This document shows positions 22,615-33,844 of a DNA stretch of 64,000 nt, one piece after another (within the stretch, counting starts at the first letter, position 1; every line of letters begins with the position of its first letter). Source of the DNA: Flammula alnicola (taxonomy: Eukaryota > Basidiomycota > Agaricomycetes > Agaricales > Strophariaceae); assembly GCA_015499995.1 (NCBI GenBank), contig JADNRV010000172.1, positions 1 through 64,000 on the forward strand, in the 5' to 3' direction. The position numbers were made by a program, and so were the translations under genes. The notes under the pieces were generated by a model. The model did no database searches. It was not told the origin of the DNA and worked only from the letters and a program-made list of their open reading frames with translations.

Positions 22615-25590
22615 CCGATCCGGATTTTTCAGCGCCCAATGCTGGCGTGCGTAATGCGGTCGGATATGTAGTAACAACGCACAACTCTGTAAACAAAATT
22701 CAAAATCTCGAACTCGAAGAATTTGTATAATATTTTGTATAAATTTTATTGATATAGCACCGCAAAACAATAATTCGTGTTCAAAACACAGTCGAGCTTT
22801 CCAGTTTTCGATCCTGAAAATATCGCAGGTATTGAGTAATTTTCCATATATGGTGTTCGGGGCGCACACGGTGAACGGATGCTTTAGCCCTCCGGAGAAC
22901 CAATTACAGCTCTCCAATCAAGTTTCGAGCTTATGCATCGCAGAAAATATTGTATTACTCTGTGTAACATTCTGGAACTTCTTTCTGGAGTCAAATAGAC
23001 CAAACATTCGATGACCCAGATCCCCAAATACTTTACAATGAGTTCCGGGCTCTCGTAATGGTCGACTCGAGAACTCTTGTCGGTTTGCAGGCATCCTCCC
23101 GGGCATATCGTGAGATGAGAGTCTTACTTGTGTAACTTTTCATTCAAATATTAATGGCTCCTCCTGGTTGACACGCTCGAGATGTGTTGCACAGGGGTAA
23201 TTTTTTCACTATTCCGCTGTCCCCTTCACAACACATATCATTCTACATTCACGTCACCCTCCCAGGGCGATGGGACACCGTGCAATGACCCATCTACATC
23301 GCCGCAGTCCAGTCTGGAACAAAATTTTTATAGACGGCGAAGTTGGGACCATTGTATGTGGGACGTAGACTAGTACTTAGCAAGTAAAGAAACAATAGTC
23401 AACCGCCTGGAAGTTGATGCAGCGCATGGTCCTGACAACTATTTTTACGGTGTCCTACACTGGAAGATCATTGATATTCTCAACAGAAATCAATGATAAC
23501 CCAAGATGCGCCCCTGACGGATAGCAACATGAGTAGTATTCTGAGGAGCGCAGATAATGGGGAATAGATATTTATGAAGATAACCAGGGTCAATTCCCAG
23601 TAATCCGGATCGCAAGAGGAATTTTCTCGGCCTCTCGATGAGACTTAGTCGAGGCCTCTCCATTTTATATCACTTGCGCAGCATATGCCAGTATTTTATC
23701 CTGGATACGATTTTCGACAGTGCGGATAAGCGCCAATCTGTATATGATATATATATATATCCTCTCAGCCTCCGAGCCTCAGCGTAGCTCAGCCCCGTGC
23801 TCAGGAAGAGCGTGCGACAACGCAAGGCAACCATGACAAGGCGGTGTTTTTACTTACTGAACCAATGCATTGGTATCCAACACGAGTGTCTATTTTGATA
23901 TTTGCATGGGCCTTCATCCTTTTTGGATCACTTTGATCATTCCGACGAGGCTGCAGACGCTGGCAAAGTTGGTAAGAAGGAACGGCCCAGAAGCTGGGGC
24001 CGAACATTTGATTGGACATCAATGTTCTTGGAGGCGTTACAGGAGTCGGCTAATATGACCGATACTCGCGAACTTAATTATTGTTAGTCGACTTAATATG
24101 ATTTGAGCGTGGACCACGACCCGTACGGGACATAGGCCGTGGATATACGGCATTGAAGGCACCCAGGATAACTGTCGAGGTTGTTCTAGAGCTTTGGGCT
24201 TCATGTGTCCTTGAAGGCTCAAATGCCGTTAGGCCACCAATGATTGTTGATCATGAAGTGGGTAACAGAAGTCGTCCGGATGATGTGTAGAGGCTTCACG
24301 AATCTGCGTGGGTGCGTAATAGGGGGCTGATTCTCAGGCTTCTCTGAATTACAAGTCAAGATCTACGGTACATCGGAGTGAAAACGTTACGATCAGGTGT
24401 TGCTATGCCGAGCAATGAAAAAAGCATCCCCACCGCCGGTACACTTTGCGACGATAGAGCGGGGTATCTTATCGGTAAAAGAGAGAAATCATTTGCGATG
24501 CAAGTTGATGACGCCTTTAAAAGAATGTATCAAAAGATTTTTCTTACCAAATAATCATGCCATCTTCCTCGTTGAGTACTGAATTGTTTTGCTCCCTAAC
24601 CTCTTAAACTTTAAGACCCTTTCTTACTAAAATTATCAATGATACTCAAATGATACTGTGCGGCCTTTGGATGCAACGTTCGTCCGCCGTGAATCCCTCT
24701 CACTGAGCATTCAAGATAGGCGCCCAACGCCCGGGTTGAGCTTGGTCCAGAATTATATGTGTATCCCCTGAACACTGGATGTTTGATGATTGTTGTGGAA
24801 TAACTAGACCTTATGCCACGTAATTAATTATTCCGGCCCTTCTTATGATATAGACCACACATCTCGTGGTGGAATCAGAATGCTAGGCTGTTTGCAGTAT
24901 CTACTTGGATAAAAAGTCACAAGGTGGTTCGAACGTAGTTAGCATGTCACCGTTACGATTTGACATTCTAATATGTCCCATGTTGAGGTCGAATTGGTAG
25001 CAGGATGTTAGAAATGCTGCTGTCCTTCGACTAACCTATTTCTCAGTCAACATCATTACCGAAACCCAACAATTTCGTCTAATACTATGGCGCGGAGCTG
25101 CTCTTCTCCACCAATGATTATGTAATGAGGCCTGAGATCTGAGAAGTTCCCAACTTCTTGATTTGCCGAGGTGAAAATCCCCCAAGTTGTCATACTCCGA
25201 CCTTATCGGCTCAAATTTCCAACCAACATTCCCATGCCATTCCCCTTGCGCTCTAGAACTCTTGTTCTTCCCTCTCACCTCTTCCCGCCTTCATCGATCA
25301 TCTTTTGTATCACTTGTTGATATGTACTCGCATAACTTCCTCCATTTCTCCCCATCGCCGCGTATCGGTTCGCACCCTTAATCTACCGCATCGCTGTACA
25401 CGCATTCAACGTTCAAGTTACAACCTTGTCTGTACATCATCAACACCGCATTCACAGCACAGCTTTTAATACTAAAGAGGCTGCAGTGCGTGCCTTGCAC
25501 ATCCCCCGATCTTTAATACTGACGACCAGTTTATATATTACTCTCAAAGGCTCTATTTGAAGGATTCGAGTTCCCTCTCTTACAAACAGT
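22615..25590. other. Spacer between the DUF6699 and metacaspase-like arrays
   Basis: About 3 kb with no supportable gene. It contains an AT-rich part near 22,700-22,760 and a short TA dinucleotide run at about 23,740-23,760. Pyrimidine-rich sequence at about 25,200-25,590 is probably the promoter of the first metacaspase-like gene. Confidence 0.4.
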
Positions 25591-27942
25591 ATGGCTCCAA
25601 CTGCCGCTCGAACCACGATACACCATTTTGGATACCTATCTGCACCAACCATGGCCTACCCTTTGCCATTCTGCCTCCAACAATCGGCCCCGCTTTTCCA
25701 AGACCTTTTCGCCCATCTGATCGAAATCCTTAACCATCCAGGCCGTTCTAAGAGAAAAGCTCTCTTGATCGGTGTTCAGGAGGTGCGAGGGTGCGAACGG
25801 TCATCAACTCTGGAGAACGTGGTCATGATCACTGCAGGGGACGGTACCGCGACATTTGCTCCGAGGGGGAAGCTCAAGGGGAAGCGGAAGGGTAAGAAAA
25901 AGCAGGCGAGCGGTTTCCTTCGACTGAAAGGCCCCCATCGCGATGTCAAGGCTATGCGCGACCTCTTGATCGGTAAGAGCTTGCTGGGATTCCCTCACGA
26001 AGTGGTGCTGATCTTTTTTGTTCTCTAGACGTTTACAAGTACGACCCCACGGACGTAATGCTTCTCATCGACGACGATGACCCAGACCAGGTACAGCCTA
26101 CTAGGGAAAACATTGTACGTCGTTAGTCCCCTGCAAGAATCGAGCGATGGGGCTCATGCTGTTGTACTCAGCTTTCTGAAATCAACAAGCTTGTAAAAGA
26201 TGCGCGCGAGGGCGATAAATTCTTCTTCCACTGTGAGTATATTTTCACGCTCTTCACTCTACTTATAAGCCTAACCATTTCGCCTTTAGTCTCTGGTCAC
26301 GCCAAACAGGAGGATACGACGGACATCGATGAGGAAGATGGAAAAAATGAATGTGAGTTCCACCCTTTCTCCACGAATATCGTTATCTGATGATCCCCTC
26401 CCATACAGTTATACTGACGTCTGATGGGCAAAAAATCATGGATAATGTGAGCACCCCAAATCTGCCTGCGATCAATCATGTAGAGGCTCAATTACATTTC
26501 AGGTGCTCCGAGCTGGCCTGGTTGATCCCCTCCCTGTCGGCAGTTCCTTAAATGTGCGGAAAGATCGCCAGTTGTTCGCACTGATTTCTCACCCCCTCGT
26601 ATATCTAGGCTATCTTTGATTGTTGCCATTCGGGATCCTTACTCGGTACGCGACTCGCTTTCACCCACATTCTGAGCGGATCTCATCATCTCTTTAGATC
26701 TTTTTCACTACCGCTGCAACAGAGTTTACGTACCGTGGCTCAACAAGGGCCGGCGAAGAACTAACACCCGCTGGGCACGAAATGGTGCGTTAGGGTTTCG
26801 TACCGAATTCCAATTAACTAACGCTGCATATCCAAAGATCGGAAGCTGGAAAGTGAGTAGCTCAAGGCCCGTTTTACAGCCTGATCAAAGAGCTCAAGTA
26901 CCTCCCGATTTTCAGGAGTCCTTACTCTGCCGATATTAGGTAGCCGCGTCACCATGATGCTGAGCGCGACAGAGACTCCAACGCAAACGACGGCCATGTC
27001 GCCCCTGGCCTTGCGAGAGGCCAATGGCAAAGATAACGACTTGCAGCCGACCCTGTCGTCCGTGACCGTGTCATCGAGGGCTAGGACGTTACCTCTGTCT
27101 ATCAACACGACAGTTCGCAAAGGTTCTCTGAAGATATTCTCGCCGACAACCACGCAATGCATGTCGCCCGAATCCATTTTTTGCACTGGTCGTTGCCGGG
27201 AAGACTACTATTTTCAAGGCAATGTTAAGCCGACAGCGGAGGTGGTGGGTCAATTTCTTCATTTCTGGGGGGTAGTATATGTGACGCGATTACAACCATT
27301 CCTTTTTCTCTTCTAGGTTTGCCTCTCTTCCTCGAAAGACAGTCAAATAACATGGGAAGACTCCGAAGGAAATTCCATGACGCAGGTAAATTATTCTTCC
27401 TTTCCATGCGCGCTTTCAATGCTAATGATCGGTACTTACAGCACCTCATCAGGCTTTTGAGTGAGTTTGATAGTCGCAAGTGTCGGGTGAATTTCAACTC
27501 AAAGCTCGCAAATAGCCAAGGAGCCAAATCCAACTCTACACGATCTTCTAACCGTTGTCAGGTGAGCTCGACGTCGACTGGCCTCCCCTCCATTTAGGAT
27601 GTCTGACTGTTTCTTACCGGTTCATCCAGCCACGAAATTCACGCGTTCTACGTTGACCTCCACGAAAGAGCTCGGATGTACAAGAAAAAGATAAACGACG
27701 TGAATCGTAGGAAAGAGGACTTGGGTGAAATTCCTCTACCGGTCGAGTTGGTTGAAATGCATAACTTCCAGGATCCCCAGGTAAATTTACCAGCTCGCTA
27801 TCAATTCAAAGCGCTGATCGAGAGACAAAACGCGTTCCAGCTTTCTACGCATAACCCAATTGTAAGTCTTTATCGAACCCTTTCAAGATAAACCAGGTGT
27901 AATGATGGTCTATAGGATATGAATCGCACCTTCAATCCCTAG
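25591..27942 (+). CDS. Metacaspase-like cysteine protease, copy A
   Basis: Multi-exon gene, about 480 residues by my model, of the caspase-like clan (Peptidase_C14, type I metacaspase-like). Exon 1 (25591-25972) holds KALLIGVQEVRG, a Lys-rich insertion (KGKRKGKKK), then LKGPHRDVKAMRDLLI. Later exons read YKYDPTDVMLLIDDDD, FFFHFSGHAKQED (catalytic His in SGH), ILTSDGQKIMDN, and AIFDCCHSGSLLDL (catalytic Cys in DCCHSG). They continue with HYRCNRVYVPWLNKG, a p10-like block SSSKDSQITWED, and a final exon with DMNRTFNP and stop TAG at 27940. Introns are about 50-60 nt with GT-AG ends. A 15 nt micro-exon at about 26835 is needed to keep frame. No N-terminal prodomain of the Q/N-rich or zinc-finger type is seen. 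Family members usually cleave after Arg or Lys and act in stress responses or cell death; that is family knowledge, not shown here. Confidence 0.82.
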
Positions 27943-28924
27943 GATATCGTGGTTTCAGTTTCTTATGTCCCTCTTGTCGATAGCTCTTCCCGTTTTCGTT
28001 GTTTGGTCGTTCGTTCATCGTAGCATTATTTGTTGTATTTTCATTATTCATTCATCTATTCTGTCATCCAATTTGTGCATTTTTTTCCATCGTCATTTTC
28101 CGTCTCGCATTGTAAACCCACATTCCCTATCGTTATGACCACATATACTCTTCTGTATACAATTCTGTTACCTGTACACCGTGTCTTTCTATTATGTACT
28201 AAGTTACCAACAAGAAACTTTGCATACTAACTGACGAAGTATTCACCATTCACCCGAAAAGCATTAATGTGTTGCATATAGATGCACCACCGAATGCCGA
28301 ATGTTCTCGCTTGCACGTTTGTCTGGACTCTACATTATTCATTTCACATTGCCCAGAGGTATGTCGCAATTGTGCACCTCGGACCAACCTCGGACTTTGC
28401 AATCATCACGTGACAGAACTATTCTAGGTCTATTTCGGCCTGGTCGTCTTCCGACATTCTCGCCTCCGAGACCAGATGGCAGAACGCTGCAACCACCCCA
28501 CCGTCACCTCATCCACTCTATGTGCGCTTTCGATCCACGGAGATCATCACGACATGAACTGGCAGCAAATCTCGCCACGGTGTTGCTAACGCGAGCCGAT
28601 CTTGTCGGCGATCTCTGTCGAATTTCTCCGTGATCTCTTATCCTGGGCGCCTGACTGCCTAAGTACCTTCACAAAAGCCAGAACTCATTCAGTAATCCAA
28701 GGTTCACACGAAACATACATTAAGCTCGCAGCATAGGATGTTGAAACTGCCCGCGATATCGGCAAAACAGGGGGTGCCAGGTTGTAAGTAATTTATTCAC
28801 AGCCCGTCGCCATTTTCGTTCATTCGGACAATCACTTATATATAACCATTCAGCAGATCATTACCTATCATCCACTACCCTGATTACCCATCCCCTCGAT
28901 TCCCTATCCTACCACATAGCAGAT
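27943..28924. other. Spacer between metacaspase-like copies A and B
   Basis: Pyrimidine-rich 3' sequence of copy A (about 27,950-28,300), then a region without a supportable gene. The 110-codon frame at 28301-28633 has no domain. A TATATATAACC stretch at about 28,838 may be a TATA-type promoter of copy B, about 85 bp upstream of its ATG. Confidence 0.4.
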
Positions 28925-31257
28925 ATGTGCACCTTTGGAGGTCTCTCTATCGCGGCCAAGATTTCAACGATTGGCTACCTTTCGGCCATAACGAAAACGC
29001 CCCGCATGGGCCACGTACGTGACGTGATAAAAAGCCACTTCTTCCCTCTGTTTAGTCAACCAATCCTGGCGCAAATACGAACCCTCTTTCTTTCCTTAGT
29101 GAAACTAACCAGAGGTGCCATCTGGGGCAGGAAGAAGGCTTTGCTTATTGGCGTGCAAAGGGTCCGGGAAGCGGAGCTCGAGGATAGCCTCGTGGAAGGG
29201 GGTATGGTGATCACGCCTCTTCCCCGAGGTAGGAGGAAGAAAAAAGCCAAAGTCGCGAAAGACGTCGAAGAAGGCGCTCCCGATCTCGGGGTGCTAAAAG
29301 GACCCCATCACGATGTCAAGATCATGCGCGATCTGCTGCTAGGTATAGTTCGCTCGACTTTTTGATCATCGACCCGATTTACCTGACCAGTCTTGCCAAT
29401 CTATAGATAAATACGGATACTACCCAGAAGATATCATAGTACTCATCGACGATGATGATCCGAATCATACTCAGCCAACCAGGAGTAATATCGTACGTTG
29501 GCCGTCGACATTTTTTGTTTATGTTTCATGTCCTTATCTGTCTACTTTTCAAGATGTTTCACATCAATCGACTCGTAGCAGGTTCCCGGAAGCGTGACAA
29601 GCTCTTCTTCCACTGTGAGCCAAACCCCAACACCATTTCCTCCAGTTAATCAAGCGACTTTCGTTTTTTAGTTTGTGGCCATGCGGATCAAGAGGACACT
29701 GACGAAATCGACGAAGAGGATGGAAAAAATGAATGTGAGTATTAAAGCCTGGTTATGCCTCCGATATTGAAGCGTTCCTTAGTCATATTGACATCCGACG
29801 GCCAACAAATCTTGGATAATGTAGGCCTCTCTCCTCGCTGAAAAATTTCGCGCCATTCTTAAAGCCGTCCATCGTCCATTAGGAGCTACGAGCCAACCTC
29901 GTTGATTCACTTCCTGCCGGATGTTCTCTAAGGGTCCGCTACTCGTTTATCTTTACAATACAGTTCATTGACAGCTGCTGCTAGGCGGTTTTGGACTGCT
30001 GCCATTCAGGCTCATTGCTCGGTATTTGCTATCAATATCATGTGGCAGCCTCGATATTCATCAGGCCCCCATATAGATCTTCCTCACTACCGATGTAATA
30101 GAGTCTACGTACCGTGGCTCAATAAGGGACGACGACGAACAAATACTTTATGGGCTATTCGTACGTCTCTCAAGCACAAATTTTGCTATTTTGTTTGATG
30201 CTTATTTTATTCCGTAGGCTGTAAGGAGGGTGGTGAGTGACCGCCTCTGATTATAATTTTGAGGGCGCTGATTCAACTTCGAAAATCTATCAGGAATTTA
30301 TATGGGATCCTCGGACCCCAATAATAGTGCAGATGCGGACTCAAGCAACATCGTGAAGACTGCGATTCGTAATAACATGGCACAATCAGGAGTATTGCTG
30401 CCCCCCTCCGACTCGATATCTCGGTCCATTACCCCCAATGGTCGTTCATCGCTTGCGATTACAACGTCATTGACGAGCGAACCAACGATGTTTTTATCTC
30501 CAACATCCCACACGACGTCTCCTGTGGCACTGTATAACTTCTGCACTGGCTATTGCAGACAACAACCCATGCATAACGGGAATGTCGTCCCCGACGCAGA
30601 CGTAGTAAGTAGACTGTTCATCCCTGTCAAAAATGCGCGTTCATTATTCTTGACCACCTTTCAGGTTTGCCTGTCTGCTGCTAAGGATAGTCAAATGGCG
30701 TGGGAAGACGTGGAGGGTAACTCGATGACCCAGGTAGATTAATCTTTCTCTCTGGCTTACATATGCTGACGACGAACAACCTTTCTAGTACCTCGTGAAG
30801 AATCTTAGTATGTCTAGTCACTACATGTTTCCATTATGACGACTTACAGAAGGTGTAGCCGCGAACCCACATCCCACACTACACAACCTTTTGACGCTCG
30901 TCAGGTGAGCTTGAACAGAATTCTCGTCTTTCTACAGTGTGTCTTACCGCGTCCTTCCAGCCACGATATTCACTCCTACTACGTGAAGGATTTGCATCAG
31001 AAGGCTCATCAATTCAGAAAGGAAGTGCAGGTCTTCAATCGGCGAAGGAAGGTTCCAGTAGAGGTCCCGCCTTACGAGATGCATAATTTCCAGAACCCCG
31101 AGGTACGTTTTTCTTCTCTGTGGTCTTGTCATTTGCGTCCTAAAATTGTCCATTAGCTTTCAAGCCAAGCGCCATTGGTAAGTTTTTTTTTGGCGAACCA
31201 TTGGCTTATTCATCTGACAATTGGAATTAGGATATGGATCGAATATTCGATCTGTAA
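28925..31257 (+). CDS. Metacaspase-like cysteine protease, copy B
   Basis: Same exon plan as copy A. Exon 1 (28925-29341) has KKALLIGVQRVREAE, a basic linker (GRRKKKAKVAK) and LKGPHHDVKIMRDLLL. Then come YGYYPEDIIVLIDDDD, LFFHFCGHADQEDTDEI (catalytic His), ILTSDGQQILDN, and AVLDCCHSGSLL (catalytic Cys). LPHYRCNRVYVPWLNKG follows, then CTGYCRQ, SAAKDSQMAWED, NPHPTLHNLLTLVSHDIH, and a last exon DMDRIFDL with TAA at 31255. The residue before GH is Cys, where copies A, C and D have Ser. A 12 nt micro-exon near 30220 keeps frame between the core and the variable C-terminal linker. Every frame joins without a stop, so the gene appears intact. The tandem position on the same strand as A, C and D indicates local duplication. 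Confidence 0.82.
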
Positions 31258-32906
31258 AATGGGATTCTGTCCCCACTCATGCTTTCGTTGATCTCCAATG
31301 GACAATGGAATTAGCGTGGAATGCGTTTTCTTGTTTATACCCTATTTAAATATTCTCTTCCGCCTCACGTTGATCCCTCATGATTCCCTTTCATTCACCG
31401 TGTTGTACCGTTTATTTAGTTCTCATTATTGTGTATCGTATCGGGTGCCAGTTTACTCCGCCTTTGTAGACCAATCATTCGACACTAATATGAGAAGGCT
31501 GTGTTGCTTGCTCAACCAATCGCAAAACCCACCCACTCATAGATCGCGCCGGCGAAAGCCGAGTCAACTGAAGAAGCGATACCTTCCTTCCCTCTGACCA
31601 CGCCTCTACGTCCACTGCGTCGAACTCGCACCTCCGCGAGCAAAGGGGGGCGACGCCATGCCATTGTGCTCTGAGTCTCCCTAGCGATGACTTGGATATT
31701 CACAGCTGGCATGGAGCCCGCGTCTAAAACAGTACTATTCGGGTATTCTCAGTGACACCAACCTCTGGCAGCAGGAACTCTAGCGAAGTCTGGTTTGTGC
31801 GGCAGGTATGCCAACATATATCCAACATCTAATTCTGATTCTGGTATAGTCGAAGACGTCGCGGTGTAACTTCACAAGTCATCGACGTATCAGTGGCCAC
31901 TCCTGCTCAACTCCTGCTCATGATTCTTCTGCCGACCTCGCCTATGCGCCAAGAGCTGACTCTTCTGAATTTCTTCTTAATTTTCTATATTGAAAGGACA
32001 TTTTCAGAGTCTCTGATCGACGGCAGTTGCTTGGCTCGCAATCTATATTTTCAAACGTCTCTCGACCTCCGTCCGGCTTCCACCCACTCTCTAAACTCGG
32101 ACGTCATTACAGGCTCCAGTACTAGTTTGGATCATTATCCCCCAATCTTTCCTTCTACTTATTTACCGTGTGGAGCACGCAAGTCGAAGTCGTTCGTCAT
32201 CATGCATCGTGATTGGAACCCCTAATCGCGATTCCTAGGCCGTATCAATGACCCCGGTTGTTAGTGAGGACTACTCTATTTTCGACTCAGGTTGCTAGAC
32301 GTCGCCTATACCATTGATTTATTAATGCTACTCGTTTATAGCGTGTTTGAGCCCGATCTGATGTTGTACGCATTCTCTACGTCGAGAACCGTAGACATAA
32401 ATCAAGGGCGAGCCCCCCAGTCGCTATCGGAGCACATTCGACCTATCTTTATCGTGAATCTGCATACACGCCATAATTCAAGAATTGACTGCGTTTTTTT
32501 TTTGGCGGGATCTTTGTATCATCTACAAGCAACTTAAAGGACGACGTCGAAGCAAATACTTTTGCGGAGTAGGCTCCTACTCTTTCTCTCATTCGTTGGC
32601 AATTCATATCACTATCTTTGTGGGCGCTGTTTCATAACCTTTCACATCACTGATCGATTTGATTGAAGTGGGTCCCAGCAAATCCTTGCCGTTGTCATAG
32701 AAGCGACAAGACTCTGCTTTCCGTTCGTTTCAAAGGATATTGTCCCGAGGATGAGGGTAGAATCGGATTGCGAACGGAATATGTGAGCTGAACTGTATGA
32801 ATTCCGAGATCGTCTATTGAGACTATTCATTCCGTCAGAATCTCTTCACGTTGTAGAGCACATACTAATAGATAGCCGAGCCAATTGTGCCTTGATCGGT
32901 TTATGT
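31258..32906. other. Spacer upstream of the MITE
   Basis: Between copy B and the MITE I find no gene. Open frames of 60-110 codons have no domain and change frame freely. The copy B 3' region is T-rich. A poly-T run of nine lies at about 32,494. Confidence 0.4.
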
Positions 32907-32916
32907 AACCGACATT

Positions 32917-33474
32917 AAGGCTCCAACCGTACACTATACACTACTGTATATATATGGTTTTTACTGTATATGTATATGTATATGTATAGAACTTTTGAGG
33001 AAAGTGGGGTAGATAGTAAATATACAGTATATAGTTGCCATATACAGTTTCAAAAATCACACCAGAAAGATGGTTTTCTTGGCCAAATTTTCAACAATTT
33101 AGGAGGCATACCCAACTGAAGTAAGTTGCCTGAATATTTTAGCTGTATACAGGAGGATTTTTACATAGACGAGAAGTTCATTCCGGAGCATCAAGGATCA
33201 GAGAATGTTGTCCCTTGCTAAGCAGAGGTGACATTTTATTTCCGACAGGAATTCCTGGCGTTTTCAGGAAATAAACCGAGCCGGGGAAGTTTTGATCTAA
33301 TTACCATATGAATGGCATGAAAAGCTAATCCCCCACAGCCAAAAAATATATACATCTGGCAGAACCCTATATAAAAACTGTATAACCGTATATATACAGT
33401 ATATATAGAGTATACAACTGTATCCATATATATACGCCCAGGGTTGTATACGTATAGTGTACGGTTGGAGCCTT
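32917..33474. mobile_element. MITE (non-autonomous DNA transposon), 558 bp, with target duplication
   Basis: The two ends are inverted copies starting AAGGCTCCAACCGTACAC. The left end continues into TATACACTACTG and the right end diverges after about 23 bp. The element is flanked by the perfect direct repeat AACCGACATT at 32907-32916 and 33475-33484. Because the end bases TTAA are palindromic, the true duplication could be read as 6, 8 or 10 bp. Eight bp would suit a hAT-type element with ends TAAGG. The interior is AT-rich, with many TATATACAG-like motifs near both ends, and has no coding capacity. It lies between metacaspase-like copies B and C. An intact duplication suggests a fairly recent insertion. 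Confidence 0.85.
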
Positions 33475-33844
33475 AACCGACATTCCGATCGCCGACCTTG
33501 TCGGTTCCTGGCGCCATCCAACAGATACTTCGCAGTTCGCACACTTTATCCTCATTTCATGTGTTCTCGCAGGTCCTGGCCCCAACGAATACCACTCTCC
33601 TTCTCCAAAGCGCACTTCTGACTCCCGGACAACGAAACACGAACCGTGAGCACAGCCTCGATACCCGTATCAGCGTCGCATCCACGGGGTCAGTCCCTGT
33701 AGCAGCCTCTTCGTCTATTTATGTTCGAAGCAGAGCTAACAGAAACATGTCTTGTGCAGATCCCTCGTTGTGGCAAAGTTCATGTTACGTTGAGCCCAAC
33801 CCTTCCATATCTCATCCTTTTGCGAAATCGCGCCCAGCTTTTCC

